Of a stretch of DNA of 64,000 bases, positions 24,264 through 33,500 are shown piece by piece. The translations under genes were made by a program, and so were the position numbers. The stretch is from Phycisphaera sp. GTDB taxonomy: Bacteria; Planctomycetota; Phycisphaerae; Phycisphaerales; SM1A02. The notes under the pieces were generated by a model. That model saw only the letters and a list, made by a program, of their open reading frames with translations, was not told the DNA's origin and made no database searches. The stretch lies in contig WGMP01000035.1 in assembly GCA_016124975.1 (NCBI GenBank), positions 1-64,000 on the forward strand, read 5' to 3'. Every line of letters starts with the position of its first letter. The first letter of the stretch is position 1.

Positions 24264-25720
24264 CGCGGGGCCGACGGCTCGCGCGCGGCTGCGCCCCGTG
24301 CGCGATCGCGGCCGCGCTTCTCGCGGGCTGCTCGCATCAGGAGCGCATGCGGCCCGTCATCGAGCGCTACGAGCTTGGCGACTATGCGCGCGCCGCCGAG
24401 GCGATCGCGCCGCTCCTCGAGGACAGGCGCGAGAGCGAGAAGGACCGCACGCTCTACGAACTCGAGGCGGGCAGCGTCTTCGCGGCGGCGGGCGACCTCG
24501 CGCGCTCGATCGAGGCTTTCGCAGCAGCGGACGAGCGCATGTGGCCCTATCTCGACGAGTCGCCCGAGGTGCGCATCTCGGAAGAGGCGGCGGCGATCCT
24601 CACGAACCAGACGGTGATCACCTATCGCGGCCGCACCTACGACCGCATCATGTGCTGCACCTACCAGGCGCTGAACCACCTCGCGGCGGGTGAACTCGAT
24701 GCGGCGGGCGTGATGCTGCGGCGCGCCTACGAATGGCAGCGCGACGCGACGGAGAAGAACGCCGCGGAGATCGAGGAACTCGAGAAGCAGGCCGACGCAG
24801 CAGCGCAGGAGAAGGGCTACGACGCGAAGGCCGCGATGTCGGATGCAGGCGTCAAGAGCGGCCTCGACTCGGCGTATGGTCCGCTGCGCGAGATGCAGGG
24901 CTACGCGGACTTCGCGGTTCCGTACTCGACCTATCTGCAGGCGCTTCAGCTGCAGCTGACGGGTCGCGCGGATGCGCTCGCGCAGGCCACGGTCGCGTTC
25001 CGCCGCACGGCGGGCATGCTCTCCGAGGAGGACAGGCTCTACGCCGAGCTCGACGCCCAGCTGGCAGAGTCGGCGGCGTCGGGCGCCCCGCTCGCGCCCG
25101 CTGTCCATGTCATCGTCGAGTCGGGAAGCGGACCGTGGCTCGACGAGTTCCGCCTCGACATCCCGCTCTTCATCCGGCAGGTGCCGTACGTCGGGATCGC
25201 GCTTCCCGTCCTCAAGTTCAAGGAAGGCGCCGCGGGTGCCTTCACGGTCCGCGCAGGCGGCGAGGCCTATCCCTCGCGCGTCCTCACCGACATGGACCGC
25301 GTGGTCGCGGACGAGTTCAACCGCAGGCTGCCCGCGATCGTGACCTTGACGATCGTCTCGAGCGCGACCAAAGCCATCGCGACCTACCTCGCCCAGCAGG
25401 CCGTGTACGAGCAGAACCCCGACGCTGCGTGGGTCGTGGCCATCGCGGGCGCGCTCTACCAGGTCGGGACGAACAGCGCCGACCTCCGCATCTGGCTCAC
25501 GCTTCCGAAGCGCGTCCTCTATGCGCGCCTGCCTGCGCCTTCGGACGGATCGCTCGAGATCGACCTCGAGGGTGGCCAGCGGATCGGCCCGATCTCGGTG
25601 GAATCAAACGGCGCGACCATCGTCCATGTGCGGGCGCCTCGCGCAGGCGTGGCCCCCGCGGTGCGTACCATGCGCTTCCCGTCCGCGCAGGGCGCCGTCG
25701 CGACCCGTTCCCGAACCTGA
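24251..25720 (+). CDS. COG3014-like lipoprotein
   Basis: The GTG start overlaps the preceding gene by 13 bases. The 489-residue product begins with a lipoprotein signal peptide (AIAAALLAGC-SH). The first half is helical and TPR-like (YELGDYARAAEAIAPLLEDR, then FAAAGDLARSIEAFAAADER); the second half holds beta-rich sequence and a hydrophobic segment (AIVTLTIVSSATKAIATYLA). It resembles the uncharacterised COG3014 family, which in several proteobacteria is encoded next to YcfL and LpoB homologues; both neighbours are here. Function is unknown, presumably in the cell envelope with LpoB. The family name rests on gene order and general architecture, not on a search. Confidence 0.6.
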   Translation: MGALTRGRRLARGCAPCAIAAALLAGCSHQERMRPVIERYELGDYARAAEAIAPLLEDRRESEKDRTLYELEAGSVFAAAGDLARSIEAFAAADERMWPYLDESPEVRISEEAAAILTNQTVITYRGRTYDRIMCCTYQALNHLAAGELDAAGVMLRRAYEWQRDATEKNAAEIEELEKQADAAAQEKGYDAKAAMSDAGVKSGLDSAYGPLREMQGYADFAVPYSTYLQALQLQLTGRADALAQATVAFRRTAGMLSEEDRLYAELDAQLAESAASGAPLAPAVHVIVESGSGPWLDEFRLDIPLFIRQVPYVGIALPVLKFKEGAAGAFTVRAGGEAYPSRVLTDMDRVVADEFNRRLPAIVTLTIVSSATKAIATYLAQQAVYEQNPDAAWVVAIAGALYQVGTNSADLRIWLTLPKRVLYARLPAPSDGSLEIDLEGGQRIGPISVESNGATIVHVRAPRAGVAPAVRTMRFPSAQGAVATRSRT

Positions 25721-25746
25721 TGCCGACCGCCACGATGGAGAGATTC

Positions 25747-26190
25747 ATGCAGACCACCACATCGAACCGCGCCGCCCGTCACGCCCTCTCGCTCGCAACG
25801 GCCTCTACGGTGCTGTTCCTCGCCGGGTGCAACACCGCCAACACGACGCGCCCGACGGGGCCCGCGGGCGCGGATGGAACCGTCCCCTACCAGCAGATCG
25901 TGACGAACGGCTGGCTCAAGTACAAGGCGAACATAGTCGGCGTGCGCGAAGGCACCGTGAACGGCGACATGAAGCGCGTCGCGGTCGATGTCTACAGCGA
26001 CCAGCTCACGACGCAGCGCTTCAGCTATCGGTTCGACTGGACCGATGCGGGCGGCATGCCCGTCGCGAGCGCGACGAGCTCGATGACGAGCGTCACGATC
26101 AAGCCGAAGGAGACGATCACGCTGACTTCGGTCGCGCCGTCGCCCGCGGCGGTCGAGTGGCGGCTGACCTTCCTCGACGCCCAGTACTGA
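25747..26190 (+). CDS. YcfL-like lipoprotein (DUF1425)
   Basis: The ATG at 25747 has GGAG 6 bases upstream. The 147-residue product has a lipobox (TVLFLAGC-NT) and a short beta-sandwich-like domain (KRVAVDVYSDQLTTQRFSYR, then FDWTDAGGMPVASATSSMTS and VTIKPKETITLTSVAPSPAA) that matches the YcfL pattern of an immunoglobulin-like fold with the F-x-W-x-D-x-x-G motif. YcfL is encoded next to lpoB in E. coli. Its function is unknown. It lies 26 bases after the COG3014-like gene and 85 bases before lpoB. The ORF-track version from 24733 is a frame-shadow extension. Confidence 0.7.
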   Translation: MQTTTSNRAARHALSLATASTVLFLAGCNTANTTRPTGPAGADGTVPYQQIVTNGWLKYKANIVGVREGTVNGDMKRVAVDVYSDQLTTQRFSYRFDWTDAGGMPVASATSSMTSVTIKPKETITLTSVAPSPAAVEWRLTFLDAQY

Positions 26191-26275
26191 CGCAGCGCGC
26201 GGAGCGAGACCGCTCCGCGCACACGGCCTCTCCTCGCACCATCGCCCGCATCACGACTTTCCGACGAGACACACC

Positions 26276-26896
26276 ATGACGACCTCGCTCCGCAGCATCG
26301 CGCTCTTCACGGCAACCGTTCCGCTCGCGCTCTCCATCGGCCTCGGCGGCTGCCAGAAGGCGCAGTACGTCGACCCGAAGGGGAACGATCTCATCGTCAG
26401 CGTCGACCGCATGAACATCCAGGACTGGAACCTGCTCGCCGACCAGGTCGTGGCCTCGATGGTCAACTCGGGCGTGCTCTCGCGGCTTCCGAACCAGCCT
26501 GCGGGGATCCTGCTGAACCCCGTCATCAACACGACCACCCAGCAGTTCGACACCGATGCGATCATGAAGAAGATCCGCATCGCGCTCCTGCAGACGGGCC
26601 GCGCGGAGGTGATCATGACCGCGGGCCCGGGCGGCCGCGCGGAGGACCCGATCGCGAAGGATGCGCAGGCCCTCAAGGACTTCCAGTCGGGCCGCGACAA
26701 CCAGATCAACATGCAGAACGTGCCCGACGCGACGCTGACTGCGAAGCTGCTCGAGGACCGCGCACGCTCGGGCAGCACGCGGCAGATCGCCTATGTGCTG
26801 CAGATGAGCCTGACCAACACCAACACGGGCCGTGCGGTGTGGGAAGGCGAGGCGCAGGTCGTGAAGCAGGGTGCGCGCTCGAGCGTCGGGTTCTGA
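26276..26896 (+). CDS. lpoB: LpoB-like penicillin-binding protein activator
   Basis: The 206-residue lipoprotein (lipobox ALSIGLGGC-QK) matches the LpoB family: IVSVDRMNIQDWNLLADQVV, NTTTQQFDTDAIMKKIRIAL, and the C-terminal RQIAYVLQMSLTNTNTGRAVW with WEGEAQVVKQGARSSVGF. In E. coli LpoB is an outer-membrane lipoprotein that stimulates the peptidoglycan synthase PBP1B. A planctomycete with this gene would be expected to make peptidoglycan. The operon context (CsgG-like, COG3014-like, YcfL-like) supports a common envelope role. It is shorter on the disordered linker than proteobacterial forms with long linkers. Confidence 0.8.
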   Translation: MTTSLRSIALFTATVPLALSIGLGGCQKAQYVDPKGNDLIVSVDRMNIQDWNLLADQVVASMVNSGVLSRLPNQPAGILLNPVINTTTQQFDTDAIMKKIRIALLQTGRAEVIMTAGPGGRAEDPIAKDAQALKDFQSGRDNQINMQNVPDATLTAKLLEDRARSGSTRQIAYVLQMSLTNTNTGRAVWEGEAQVVKQGARSSVGF

Positions 26897-26972
26897 CGCG
26901 CGGGTTCTGAGGCGTGTGTTCTGAGGCGTGTGTTCTGATCGCGGTCCCTGATCGCGGTCCCTGATCGCATGG
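26890..26972. repeat. Two short tandem arrays at the lpoB 3' end
   Basis: Three 14-base units (GTTCTGASGCGYGK, the first containing the lpoB stop codon) run directly into two exact copies of TGATCGCGGTCCC plus a truncated third. Each of the first units places a TGA in the same frame, so the lpoB stop is effectively repeated. Confidence 0.8.
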
Positions 26973-26973
26973 A

Positions 26974-28479
26974 TCAGGCTGCGTCACGCGACGCAACCGC
27001 TGCCGCGACCCCTTCGCCCTGCGCGGGCCGAGTCCCCTCTTCGCGTCGCTTCTTGCGCTCCTCGGGCGTTAGGAACGGCTCGGGGATCTCGCGGCCCGCC
27101 TTCACGGCAAGCCAGCGCGCGAGCGCGAGCGGCGCGGGGTGATCCTTTGCAAGCGAGAGCACGATCTCGAGCGCGGGCGCCGGATCCTGAGACCCGCCGA
27201 GCGCGTCGAGCGCTGCGAGCCAACCGGCCTTGGCGTCGTCCGCGAGCGCGTTCTCCCATGCGCAGTACTGGGCGAGCGCCTCGCCCTCGAGGATGACCGC
27301 TCCGAAGAGCGACTCCTGGCGCTGCGAGGGCAGCGACCAGAAGGCGTAGTACGGCGCCGTGTAGGGCGCATAGCGGTACTTCGTCTCGTAGAACGCGCCC
27401 TTGAACTCGACGCGCCGCGTCTCGGCGTTCCACACGCCGTTCGTGAAGAAGGGTTCCGCGCCCGTGTCGAGAATGACCTCCGCCGCGGTCGTCTGCGGAC
27501 GCTCGAGGAGACGGAAGCCGAACGGCGGCGGCAGCTCGAAGTCCCACGCGCCCTTGCGCACGGACTCCTTGATCGCGTCGGAGATCGCGGGAGAGGCGAG
27601 GACGAGGTCTCTGTACTCGCGCGAGACCTTGAGCCAGAGCAGGAACTCGAGCCCGAGCGGCGCGAAATCCTTCAGCTTCATGTCTTTCCGCGAGGGGTCG
27701 AATCGCGCGACGATGCGCGTGACCGCGGGCGTGACGATCCGCTCGCTCAGCCACTCGCGCTCGCGGGCCGTGGCGCCACCCTTCATGCCCGTCATCTGGA
27801 TGGCCGCAAGTTCGGCAGGCTCGAGCCAGCCGCGCTCGGCGAGCAGGATCGCCAGCGGCTGGAAGACGGAGATGCGGAAGGTCTCGTCGTCGGTGCGGGG
27901 TCCTTCCTCGTCGCGGCCACGGAGGCGCGCGCCGATCCGCTGCGACTGGGCGACCGCCTGCATGCCCGAGTACATGAGGTAGGCGTCCGCGACGAGCGGC
28001 GTGGCCTCGTCGTTCCACCACTTCGCGAAGTCCGCGCGCTCCGCGTCGGTCTTCAGCTTGCGCAGCTCGATGAAGCGGCCGAAGATCTGCATCCACAGGA
28101 TGCCGCCCTCGACGCGCTCGCGCATGGCGGTCCATTCCTCGCGGGGCTCCGCGAACTGCTCGTAGTAGGCCCGCGCGGATCCGAGGCTCGAGTCGAGCCT
28201 GCCGATCGCGCCCCTGTTTCCGATCTCGGACGGCATTGCGCTCTCCGCGAAGGTGCCGCTGAAACGGCGTCCAAGCTCCGCGTCGCGCTCCCCCGTTCCC
28301 CCGTAGGCCTCGGCTGCGGCCGCCAAGGCGCGCGCGCTGGTGTCGTTCGTGGCGAAGGTGCGCGTGGCGCCGTCGCCGGAGGCTGCGATCTCGACCTTGA
28401 CCTTGCGGTTCTGGCATCCGCCGAGGGCGATCGCCGCCACCGAGAGAAAGAGCGCGGCGCGGCGCATGCCTTGTGCCAT
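26974..28479 (-). CDS. Uncharacterised lipoprotein
   Basis: From the ATG at 28479 the 501-residue product starts MAQGMRRAALFLSVAAIALGGC, a clean lipoprotein signal peptide. An ATG at 28524 is also in frame, but it would leave only 23 bases to the divergent MFS start. The mature protein is mainly helical with aromatic-rich stretches (REEWTAMRERVEGGILWMQI, YRYAPYTAPYYAFWSLPSQ) and a Lys/Arg-rich C-terminus (FLTPEERKKRREEGTR). I recognise no family and see no catalytic motif. It converges with the lpoB operon and is divergent from the MFS gene. Envelope location is the only safe inference. Confidence 0.7.
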   Translation of the reverse strand: MAQGMRRAALFLSVAAIALGGCQNRKVKVEIAASGDGATRTFATNDTSARALAAAAEAYGGTGERDAELGRRFSGTFAESAMPSEIGNRGAIGRLDSSLGSARAYYEQFAEPREEWTAMRERVEGGILWMQIFGRFIELRKLKTDAERADFAKWWNDEATPLVADAYLMYSGMQAVAQSQRIGARLRGRDEEGPRTDDETFRISVFQPLAILLAERGWLEPAELAAIQMTGMKGGATAREREWLSERIVTPAVTRIVARFDPSRKDMKLKDFAPLGLEFLLWLKVSREYRDLVLASPAISDAIKESVRKGAWDFELPPPFGFRLLERPQTTAAEVILDTGAEPFFTNGVWNAETRRVEFKGAFYETKYRYAPYTAPYYAFWSLPSQRQESLFGAVILEGEALAQYCAWENALADDAKAGWLAALDALGGSQDPAPALEIVLSLAKDHPAPLALARWLAVKAGREIPEPFLTPEERKKRREEGTRPAQGEGVAAAVASRDAA

Positions 28480-28547
28480 CGGGACGGTTCGCGTGCCCTG
28501 CCTCGGATTGCGCGGAAGCTTCATGGCGCAGATAGTACCCGTCACCC

Positions 28548-29966
28548 GTGACCGATTCGAAGCATGATCCGACAGGCGATCCGACAGGCGATCCGACAGG
28601 CGATCCGACGCACGCCGCGCGACCTCAACCGTCTGCAGGGCCATCGGACTCGTCCGGGCAGCCGTCGGGGCTGGCGGACGCCCGTCCTGCGCAGCACGAC
28701 CCGTTCGCCGCGATGCGCGAGCCGAACTACCGCCTGTACGCGGCGGCCTTCCTCTGCTCGAGCATGGGTCTGCAGATGCTCTCGACCGCGATCGGCTGGG
28801 AGGTGTACGAGCGGACGGGCGACCCCTACGACCTCGGGCTCCTCGGGCTCGCGCGCGCGCTTCCCGTGATCCTCCTCACGCTTCCCGCGGGAACGATCGT
28901 CGACGGCGGGGATCGGCGAAAGATCCTCTCAGCCACCCAGATCGCCTTCGCGGGGGTGGCTTTGTGCCTGGCGCTTGCGAGCCATGCCGCGGTGCCGATC
29001 TGGGTGTACTTCGTCCTTCTCGTCGCCTCGGGATGCGTGCGGAGTTTCAACGCGCCCTCCCGCGGCGCGCTGCTGCCCTCGCTCCTGCCTCGGGAGCGCT
29101 TCGAGAACGCGGTCGCGTGGCAGTCGGGATTCTTCCAGTTCGCGGCCGTGGCGGGCCCGCTCGTGGCGGGCTTCGCGATCGCGGCGTCGGGGCACGCGTG
29201 GGTCGTCTACGCGCTGACGGCGGCGCTGTGCACGGTCGCGGGCGTCGCGGCGATCTTCCTGAAGCCAAGACCGGTCGTCCGCAGGGCGCCGCCGCCGAGG
29301 CTCGCGGACATGTTCCAGGGCGCACAGCACATCTGGCGCGAGAAGACGATCCTCGGCGCGCTGACACTCGACATGCTCGCGGTCCTCTTCGGCGGCGCGA
29401 CGGCGCTGCTCCCGATCTACGCGAAGGAGATCCTGCACTGTGGCCCCGTCGGACTCGGCGCGCTACGGGCGGCGCCGTATCTCGGTGCGTTCGGCATGGC
29501 CGTGTGGCTTGCGGCGAAGCCGAAGTTCCGCCACGCGGGACGCGCGCTCCTCCTGAGCGTCGCGGTGTTCGGCGTGTCGATCATCGTCTTCGGCCTCAGC
29601 ACGTCGTTCTGGCTGTCCATCGTCGCGCTCGGGGTCGGCGGCGCGGCGGACAACATCTCCGTGGTCATCCGACACATCCTGGTGCAGACCCGCACGCCCG
29701 ACGAGCTTCGCGGGCGAACGACCGCGGTCAACAGCGTCTTCATCGAGTGCTCGAACGAGGTCGGGGCATACGAGTCGGGGCTGGTCGCCTCATGGTTCGG
29801 GCCAGTCATCAGCGCGGTCAGCGGCGGTGTTGGAACACTGGCCGTCGCCGCGATCGTGGCCGTGGCGTTCCCCGCACTGCGGCGCATGCGCAACTTGACG
29901 GAGACGCGCGAAGGCATCATTCGTGCAGAGCTCGAGGAGGAGGAGCCGCGCGCCGCGGGGTCGTAG
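28548..29966 (+). CDS. MFS transporter of the EntS/MFS_3 type
   Basis: The 472-residue protein has about 10-12 membrane-spanning helices and the family opening DPFAAMREPNYRLYAAAFLC. The loop motif IVDGGDRRK corresponds to the conserved MFS loop 2-3 sequence (G-x-x-x-D-R-x-x-R/K). NAPSRGALLPSLLPRERFENA and AVAWQSGFFQFAAVAGPLVA match the EntS-like group of exporters that includes macrolide and siderophore efflux proteins; the substrate is unknown. The GTG start at 28548 is chosen because the next in-frame ATG (28713) cuts into the conserved opening. The roughly 50-residue N-terminal tail contains PTGD repeated about four times, encoded by a 12-base tandem repeat. Confidence 0.82.
   Translation: MTDSKHDPTGDPTGDPTGDPTHAARPQPSAGPSDSSGQPSGLADARPAQHDPFAAMREPNYRLYAAAFLCSSMGLQMLSTAIGWEVYERTGDPYDLGLLGLARALPVILLTLPAGTIVDGGDRRKILSATQIAFAGVALCLALASHAAVPIWVYFVLLVASGCVRSFNAPSRGALLPSLLPRERFENAVAWQSGFFQFAAVAGPLVAGFAIAASGHAWVVYALTAALCTVAGVAAIFLKPRPVVRRAPPPRLADMFQGAQHIWREKTILGALTLDMLAVLFGGATALLPIYAKEILHCGPVGLGALRAAPYLGAFGMAVWLAAKPKFRHAGRALLLSVAVFGVSIIVFGLSTSFWLSIVALGVGGAADNISVVIRHILVQTRTPDELRGRTTAVNSVFIECSNEVGAYESGLVASWFGPVISAVSGGVGTLAVAAIVAVAFPALRRMRNLTETREGIIRAELEEEEPRAAGS
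28566..28609. repeat. 12-base tandem repeat in the MFS 5' coding region
   Basis: GATCCGACAGGC occurs 3.7 times without mismatch. The unit is a multiple of three and encodes the PTGD repeat, so copy-number change would keep the frame. Confidence 0.85.
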
Positions 29967-30155
29967 GTCCTGCTTGACGGATCGCGGACTGTCGAACCGC
30001 GCGGCATCCCCGCTGGCCATGATCGGTCTTCGTCGGCTTCGACTCGCTGTATCGCTGCAGTTCCGGCCGCGCCTCGCCTCCTTGGTGGCCGAGCGTCGCG
30101 CGATTCCTTGAGTTCCGCCCGTTCCATAGGCAGCACGCGGCCGCCTCCGCGATGT

Positions 30156-30199
30156 CCGAATCGTCGCGGCGGCGTGGCCGAATCGTCGCGGCGGCGTGG
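30156..30199. repeat. 22-base direct repeat in the gap after the MFS gene
   Basis: CCGAATCGTCGCGGCGGCGTGG is present as two exact adjacent copies. The surrounding gap (29967-30203) shows no gene. Confidence 0.85.
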
Positions 30200-30203
30200 C
30201 CGA

Positions 30204-30368
30204 TCAGCGGCGCTCTGCGTCTTCCGCTAGCTCCGTGGGCGCGGGGTTCTGCTCGAGGAGACGCCTGTCGGTTCCGCGCACGCTGCCGCAGGAGGCGAGC
30301 GTCAACGCGACGGCGGCCAGCGCCCCTGCGGCCAACACCGCCGCAGCTCGGGGGAGCGCGATTGGCAT
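30204..30368 (-). CDS. Putative very small lipoprotein
   Basis: The ORF-track entry of 111 residues contains a good lipoprotein signal peptide only if read from the ATG at 30368: MPIALPRAAAVLAAGALAAV followed by the lipobox ALTLASC at residue 27. The mature part would be just 28 residues (CGSVRGTDRRLLEQNPAPTE and a short acidic tail). No clear ribosome-binding site is visible, and ATG at 30425 is an alternative. It lies 167 bases downstream of dnaE2 on the same strand. A chance ORF cannot be excluded. Confidence 0.4.
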   Translation of the reverse strand: MPIALPRAAAVLAAGALAAVALTLASCGSVRGTDRRLLEQNPAPTELAEDAERR

Positions 30369-30535
30369 CGATGCGGCCGGCGTGGTGACCGACGCGCCCG
30401 TGATCGAACTTGCACGCCCTCTCATGGCGTGTGCGTCGAATGCGGAAGCGGGCCCGTTGCGTCGCGTGCGCTCGTTGGCGGGGAGCATGCGCGGAGGGTA
30501 GCAGCGCCCGGGCCCTGCGTGTCGGACACTCGCGG

Positions 30536-33500
30536 TCATGGAGGTCGCAGCCCCTCCTTCAGGCGAACGGTGAGATCGCGGGCACCCTCGACAAGCACAT
30601 GCACCACGCCGTCGCGCCGCTCGACCGTGCCCTTCACGACGACGAGCGCGGCGGATCGGACTTCGCTCCGGAGCCGCGCGTAGGTCTTCGGGCGAAGGAT
30701 CAGGTTGGCGGAGCCTGACTCGTCCTCGATGGTCATGAAGACGATTCCCTTCGCCGTCGATGGGCTTTGGCGCAGGAGCACGATGCCTGCGACGGTCAGG
30801 CGACGGCCCGCTGGCGTCCTCTCTGGGTGCCGAAGCCAGGAACAGGGCACCGCACCCATTCGCTGGAGGCTGTGCCTGATGCAGGCAATCGGGTGGCGGC
30901 GCAGCGAGACACCCGTCTGAGCGAGATCTGATGCGATCTGCACGAGCTCAGGCTCCGCTGGCAGCGCGGACTCTGTGTCGTCGCTCCAATCTGCGCCCAC
31001 CTCGGTCGGCGGTTTGCCCGAATGCGCGGTGGAGGACCAGATGGTCTCGGTCTCGTCGGACCTGTTCCCGAACGACCAGAGCGGCCGCTCCCGATCCCGC
31101 AAGGCGAGGATCTGCCACGAGGCCTGCTGCCGATCGAGCCCCATCGAGCGGAACGCGTCGGCGGCCGCCAACCTGCGCAGCGTGGGCGTTCCCACGCCAG
31201 ACGCCTCGCGGAGATCCGAGAGCCGCTGAAACGGACCGTGGCGCCGCACGGCCTCGACGAGGCGCGCCGCCTCCTCTGCGCAGAGACCGCGGACCATCTG
31301 CAAGCCGAGACGGACGGCCGCCTGCGATGGCACCAGGAAGCGCGCATGCGTGGCGAGAGCCTCAGTCGGCGGCGAAGCGCCGTCTTCGCCGATCGCGGCC
31401 GATGGACGGGAGGTTCCTGCCCGCGCGTCGGAGGCTTCCACTGGCGCGTGCGTGGCCTCCGCCATCGCGTCGGACGGCCCCGCTCCTACATGCGCGGCCT
31501 CTGCCGGCGCGCAGAGGGGCTCCGCAGGGCGCTGCCCGCAGGGCCGGGACGCGCATCGCGCAAGCCATGGCGCCTCGAGCATGCGCCAGCGGATTGTGCC
31601 TCCGTCGGAGGAAAGACGCTCGAGCTCAGGCGCACCATCTCCTGCACGGACGCGCACGACCGGCTGCAGACGCGGGGCGCACAGCGGATCGTGGGTGCCC
31701 GCTCCGCGACCAGCGCCGTCGCCTGCGAGGAAGGAAACGGGATCCGCGCCACGCTCGAGGGTCGTGTCCCACAGCGAGCAGTGGATGTCGACCGCACGGA
31801 CGGCGACCCCGTGATCCTGCGCATCGCGCACGAGCTGCGCAGGCGCATAGAACCCCATCGGCTGGCTGTTGAGGAGCGCTGCGACGAACGCGGCGGGATG
31901 GTGACGCTTGATCCATGCGCTGGCGTAGACGAGCAGTGCGAAGCTTGCCGCGTGTGACTCGGGAAATCCATAGCCTGAGAAGCCTTTGATCTGCTCGAAG
32001 ACCTGCTGCGCGAAGGCCTGGCTGTAGCCGCGCGTCACCATGCCTTCCTCGAGCGCCGCGCGGAACCGGGCGATCTGGTTGCCGCTGCGCTTCCACGCCG
32101 CGATGGCTCGGCGGAGTTCATCCGCCTGGCCTGGCGTGAAGCCTGCGGCGACGACCGCAAGCGCCATCGCCTGCTCCTGGAAGAGCGGTACGCCAAGCGT
32201 CCGCCCCAGGACGCCGCGCACCGCGTCGTCGGGATAGACGGGCTTCTCGAGGCCGCTCCTGCGTCGGAGATAGGGATGCACCATGTCCCCTTGGATCGGC
32301 CCAGGCCGCACGATCGCCACCTCGATGACGAGGTCGTAGAAGCGGCGCGGCCTGAGCCGCGGCAGCATCGACATCTGGGCGCGCGACTCGATCTGGAAGA
32401 CCCCCACCGTGTCCGCGCGGCAGATCATGTCGTAGGTCGCGGGATCCTCAGCGGGAATGGCGTGGAACCTCAGTGGTTCGTCCCCCTGCGCCACAGGCCG
32501 CAGGCCTGGCGTGAGATGCACGAGGGCTGTTGTGGAAGGCAGGTTGCCCGCGAGGTCCGCGCGGACGCGAGGCGCATCGTGCGCGGGCTGCGCAGATGCG
32601 CCGCCAGCGAGCGCGGCGCGATCGCCGTTCACCAGGTCGATCGACTTCCGGAGCGCCGTCAGCATGCCGAGCGCGAGGATGTCGATCTTCAGCATGCCGA
32701 GCGCCTCGATGTCGTCCTTGTCCCACTCGATCACGGTGCGCCCGTCCATGGCGGCGTGCTCGACGGGCACCGTCTCGCAGAGCGGTGTCTCCGAGATGAC
32801 GAAGCCGCCGACATGCTGCGACCTGTTGCGTGGGAATCCAAGGATCTCCTCGGAGAGCCGTGCGAGCATGCGCACCCGCGGGGCCTCGGGGTCGAGCCCG
32901 GCCGCACGCAGGCGGGCGCAGGCATCGCCTGCATCGGAGGACTCGTCGCGCTGGCCGAGCCCGCCGCCCGACCAACGGTCGACGCTGCGCGCGAGCCGGT
33001 CGACGGCGTCGAGCGGAAGTCCGAGCGCCTTCCCGACATCGCGGATCGCGCTTCGGCTGCGGTAGCTGACGACCTCGCAGACGAGTGCCGCGCGGTCACG
33101 CCCGTACTTTGCGTAGATGTACTGGATGACCTCCTCGCGACGCTCGTGCTCGAAGTCGATGTCGATGTCAGGCGGCTCGTTGCGCTCGCGGCTCACGAAG
33201 CGCTCGAAGAGGACATCGATGCGGTCCGGGTCGACCGCCGTCACTCCGAGCGCATAGCAGACCGCACTGTTGGCCGCGGCGCCCCGACCTTGGCAGAGAA
33301 TGCCGCGCGAGCGCGCAAAGGCGACGATGTCCTGCACGGTCAGGAAGTACGGCGCGTAGTCGAGGTCGGCAATGATGGCGAGCTCGTGCTCGATCTGCCG
33401 CGTCACCTTGGGTGGAATGCCGAGGGGATAGCGTTCGCGCGCACCGATGGAAACGAGCGACCTCAGGTGCTCCATCGGCGTGCGCCCCTCGGGGACGATC

